Below are positions 49,793 to 52,479 of a stretch of DNA of 52,479 bases, piece by piece. This stretch comes from Actinomycetota bacterium. Its GTDB lineage: Bacteria > Actinomycetota > Acidimicrobiia > Spongiisociales > UBA5794. Made by a program: the position numbers and the translations under genes. The notes beneath the pieces are model-generated. The model was not told the origin of the DNA, did not search any database, and was given only the letters and a program-made list of their open reading frames with translations. The DNA lies in assembly GCA_030123765.1 (NCBI GenBank), contig JASJXX010000007.1, forward strand, positions 1 through 52,479, written 5' to 3'. The first letter of the stretch is position 1; each line of letters opens with the position of its first letter.

Positions 49793-51267
49793 TGCAGAAC
49801 ATGGCGCTCCTCCCCGTTGCCTTCGAGGTCATCTTGGTCACCGGGGCGATGCTCGTACTCCTGGTAGCTGTCATTGCGGACAAGCCGCGAAAGATGTGGG
49901 CGCCGATCGCCGGTGTCGCGTTCCTCGCTTCGGTGGTCGCGGGAGTGTTCCAGTGGCGCGCGGTTGCGGAGACCGGGGGAGGGCTCTTCTTCTCAACGCC
50001 GGGGTTGGTGATCGTCCGTTCACCGATGGTCGTGATGGACGGGCTCTCGGCATTCGCAGCGATCGTCCTGGGCCTCGTCGGATTCGTTGCTTTCGTGGGG
50101 AGCTGGGATCTCGTCACCGTGCTCGGGAAGCGGTCGGCTGAGTTTGTTGCTCTCTCCCTGCTGGCTGTGGCTGGCCTCCACATGATGACGGCGACACCGA
50201 ACCTGATCGTCATCTTTATCGGCCTCGAGACGGCGTCCATCTGCTTCTACGTGCTTGCAGGATTCATACGGGGGTCGAAGCAGTCGGATGAATCTGCCCT
50301 CAAGTACTTCCTCCTCGGATCGCTCTCATCCGCGATGTTCCTGTACGGCATCGCGCTCGTGTTCGGAGCGACCGGCTCCCTGACGATCTACGGGGCGAAC
50401 TCGATCAGGGACTTCTTCTCACTCACGCTCATCACTGAGCCAGGCATCCTGCTTGCCGGCCTCGCGCTGATGCTCGCGGGGCTCTTCTTCAAGGTATCGG
50501 CTGCACCGTTCCACCAGTGGGCGCCAGACGTCTATCAGGGCGCACCGAGCGGAGCCGTCGCGCTCATGGCCGCAGGCGTCAAGGTCGCAGGGTTCGCAGT
50601 CCTCGCCAGAATCTTCGTCGGTGGCTTCATCTCACAGATAGACACCTGGGCCCCGGTCATGGCCGTCATCGCCGCGCTCTCGATGGTTCTCGGTACAACG
50701 ATGGCGCTCGTCCAGACGGATCTCAAGCGGCTGCTCGCTTATTCAGGTGTTGCGCACTCCGGCTATCTGCTCGCCACTCTCGTCGCCGGCATCGACGGTG
50801 TCCCTCCGATGTGGTTCTATGTCTCCACGTACGCGTTCATGATCATCGGTGCGTTCACCGTCGTCTCGGTAGTGAACGGCCCCACGTCGAGCGGTGCGCC
50901 GATTGCTTCGTTCAAGGGCCTCGCGAAGCGGTCTCCTGCAATGGGTTGGTTGCTCGCGATCATCATGTTCGGTATGTCCGGCATGCCATTCTTCGCCGGT
51001 TTCGTCGGGAAGGTGCTCGCGTTCGTTGTGGCCGGTGAGGCGGGGTACCTCTGGCTCGTCGTGATAGGCACGCTCGCAACCGTGATCGGGCTCGCGTTCT
51101 ATTTGAGGGTCGTTGCGACTATTTTCTCGTCCGAGGGTGACGAGGAGAAGCTCGAGCCCAGCAGGTCCTCGAGGTTCGTGGTCGCGATTTGTGCCGCGAT
51201 CACCGTCCTGTTCGGTATCGTTCCATGGCCTCTCCTGGACGTGGTACGTGAAGCGCTCCCTCTCTAG
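49792..51267 (+). CDS. nuoN: NADH-quinone oxidoreductase subunit N
   Basis: A 491-residue antiporter-like subunit, last of the operon. IFIGLETASICFYVLAGFIRG holds the TM5 Glu, FKVSAAPFHQWAPDVYQGAPSGAVALMAAGVK has the Lys and broken helix, and AYSGVAHSGYLLA matches. The stop lies 10 bp before the next ATG. Confidence 0.95.
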   Translation: MQNMALLPVAFEVILVTGAMLVLLVAVIADKPRKMWAPIAGVAFLASVVAGVFQWRAVAETGGGLFFSTPGLVIVRSPMVVMDGLSAFAAIVLGLVGFVAFVGSWDLVTVLGKRSAEFVALSLLAVAGLHMMTATPNLIVIFIGLETASICFYVLAGFIRGSKQSDESALKYFLLGSLSSAMFLYGIALVFGATGSLTIYGANSIRDFFSLTLITEPGILLAGLALMLAGLFFKVSAAPFHQWAPDVYQGAPSGAVALMAAGVKVAGFAVLARIFVGGFISQIDTWAPVMAVIAALSMVLGTTMALVQTDLKRLLAYSGVAHSGYLLATLVAGIDGVPPMWFYVSTYAFMIIGAFTVVSVVNGPTSSGAPIASFKGLAKRSPAMGWLLAIIMFGMSGMPFFAGFVGKVLAFVVAGEAGYLWLVVIGTLATVIGLAFYLRVVATIFSSEGDEEKLEPSRSSRFVVAICAAITVLFGIVPWPLLDVVREALPL

Positions 51268-51277
51268 AAGACACCGC

Positions 51278-52479
51278 ATGATCGGGCCCCGATATCTCGG
51301 GCTCGCGCTGGTTGCCGTGGTTGCCGTCGCGATTCCGACGATCCCGAACTTCGCCGCCCTGGTCACCGTGGATCGGTACATCGTGCGAGTCGACGACATC
51401 GTGCTCGAAGACCAGTACGTCACATCAACGTCCGGCCAGGTCGAAGGCATCGTTGAGGGGGACCTGACGATATTCACGGGCAGTCTCACAATCACCGGTG
51501 AAGTGACAGGGTCGGTGACCGTGTTCAGCTTTGGAAGGGTGACGGTCGCGGAGGGAGCTTCCATCGGAGGTTCTCTCCGCGGTACAGCCGGGAGCCTCGA
51601 CATCGCGGGTGTGGTGGCGGGGGACGTCTTTATCGGTGCCGCCTCTGTCGTCGTGGAACCGGGTGGAGTGGTTGGCCGTGACGTGATGGCGTTCGGTGGT
51701 GCTCTGACGAACAATGGGGAGATCGGCCGTGATGTGCGAGGTCGCATGATGCGCGCATCTGTCGGGGGCAGCGTCGGTGGAGACATCCACATAGCAACGC
51801 AGAGCCTTGACGTCGACGCATCTGGGTCTGTCGGGGGCGACATCCTGTACCGATCACCCGCAGAGGCGGAGATCGATCCGTCGGCTGAGATCAGCGGAAC
51901 GATCACCCGGCTCCCCGCGCGGGGAAACTTCCTCTACGACGTCATCGTGAGCCTCGCAGCGGTCATCAGTTTCTTCGGCTTCATCGTCGCCGGCTTTGGC
52001 GCCCTCTGGCTTCTGCGGATGTCGGGGAGCCGCGCGGTGGGCCGTGTGCTGACGAGGCCGATTCGCACGCTCCTCGTCGGGTTCCTTACGGTGATGATGC
52101 TCCCTGTGGTCGTCGTGGTTCTCGCCATGACACTTGTGGGCATCCCCCTCGCCGTGATTGGTGTGCTCATGGGGGGCGTAGCGTTCGTCATAGGGCCCGT
52201 ACCCGCCGTGACCGCGCTGGGGAACCGCATCCTGTGGAATCGAGGTGGGCTCTTCGGGGCCTTCCTCGTTGGTGCCGTCGTGTGGCGCCTCGCTATCTGG
52301 TTGATCCCTGTAGCCGGTGTGTTCGTGTACCTCCTCGCTCTTGTCTGGGGTATCGGAGCGTGGGTCACGGGCCTGGCTGCGGTCCGCCGGGGAGATCCGA
52401 CACCGGCGGCACTCGTGCCGGCCTCGATGATCGTGACCGACAGGGTGCCCGACGACTGGGAGCCACCGCTGGCTCCCCG
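51278..52479 (+). CDS. Bactofilin-like beta-helix protein with C-terminal membrane helices (partial)
   Basis: An open frame absent from the track because it runs off the window; about 400 residues are seen. A signal or anchor helix (YLGLALVAVVAVAIPTIP) is followed by ~170 residues of short repeats rich in Gly, Val and Thr (VEGDLTIFTGSLTITGEV, GGSVGGDIHIATQSLDV), the pattern of a polymer-forming bactofilin beta-helix. Several membrane helices then follow (VIVSLAAVISFFGFIVAGFGALWLL, LLVGFLTVMMLPVVVVVLAM). The GTG at 51248, overlapping nuoN, is an alternative start (MKRSLSRRHRMIG). It is directly downstream of nuoN and may be cotranscribed, but no respiratory role is implied by the sequence. Confidence 0.7.
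   Translation, partial: MIGPRYLGLALVAVVAVAIPTIPNFAALVTVDRYIVRVDDIVLEDQYVTSTSGQVEGIVEGDLTIFTGSLTITGEVTGSVTVFSFGRVTVAEGASIGGSLRGTAGSLDIAGVVAGDVFIGAASVVVEPGGVVGRDVMAFGGALTNNGEIGRDVRGRMMRASVGGSVGGDIHIATQSLDVDASGSVGGDILYRSPAEAEIDPSAEISGTITRLPARGNFLYDVIVSLAAVISFFGFIVAGFGALWLLRMSGSRAVGRVLTRPIRTLLVGFLTVMMLPVVVVVLAMTLVGIPLAVIGVLMGGVAFVIGPVPAVTALGNRILWNRGGLFGAFLVGAVVWRLAIWLIPVAGVFVYLLALVWGIGAWVTGLAAVRRGDPTPAALVPASMIVTDRVPDDWEPPLAP

Noticed and set aside
1-52479. CRISPR arrays, tRNA or rRNA genes, insertion sequences, integrases
   Set aside because: Looked for by eye; no regularly spaced repeats, cloverleaf-like genes or transposase/integrase ORFs were seen.

Overview
The window is high-GC bacterial DNA with tightly packed genes, many four-base stop/start overlaps (ATGA, GTGA, TGATG) and frequent GTG and TTG starts. 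An MshA-type mycothiol glycosyltransferase and an RsiG-like protein with paired c-di-GMP-type helices point to Actinobacteriota. The split b6f-type cytochrome b and the AioBA arsenite-oxidase-family genes are unlike textbook Streptomyces or Mycobacterium and suggest a deep lineage such as Acidimicrobiia or a relative. That placement is inference.

Layout. (1) 1-8.6 kb: class II ribonucleotide reductase nrdJ with DnaA boxes, a pair of NrdR-like boxes and a promoter in its leader; an MFS transporter; an acyl-CoA synthetase; a Clp1/Grc3-like P-loop kinase; a glyoxalase-fold protein. (2) 8.6-14.7 kb, minus strand: mshA, a FemAB/GNAT-like gene, L-asparaginase II, an RsiG-like gene, an M23 peptidase with coiled coil, and a MoaD-like domain fused to a membrane protein. 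(3) 14.8-19.4 kb: tyrosine/homogentisate catabolism (fumarylacetoacetase, an unknown gene, hmgA, and divergent hppD). (4) 19.4-22.3 kb: a G-quadruplex-type C tract, a perfect 22-bp inverted repeat and an AbiEi-DUF559 gene whose 3' end is a degenerate copy of that repeat, then PPK2, a SAM hydrolase and a possible 31-aa membrane peptide. (5) 22.3-27 kb: AioB (its Tat leader is frame-shifted from the Rieske domain), AioA, a small glutaredoxin and a MenJ-like isoprenoid/menaquinone reductase. (6) 27-36 kb: two divergent respiratory operons. The minus operon encodes a CcoN-CcoO fusion in which all the expected oxidase metal-ligand histidines appear to be lost, followed by a membrane cytochrome c. 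The plus operon encodes a membrane protein, a 2x[4Fe-4S] ferredoxin, a split b6f-type cytochrome b, a Rieske protein, a diheme cytochrome c and a membrane subunit. (7) 36-51.3 kb: rex divergent from a complete nuoABCDEFGHIJKLMN operon. (8) A bactofilin-like membrane protein runs off the right edge.

How the genes work together: NADH enters through Nuo; the bc-type complex takes electrons from (mena)quinol, whose side chain the MenJ-like enzyme may tailor; AioBA would feed the same c-type cytochrome pool. No catalytically competent terminal oxidase is visible. The best candidate for a new system is region 6: a ligand-less oxidase-like subunit fused to cytochrome c, encoded back-to-back with a b6f-type complex. 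The two operons share an unusual ~33-residue helical module, found in two copies each in the minus-operon cytochrome c and in the C-terminal cytochrome b half. This suggests that the products dock into one supercomplex.
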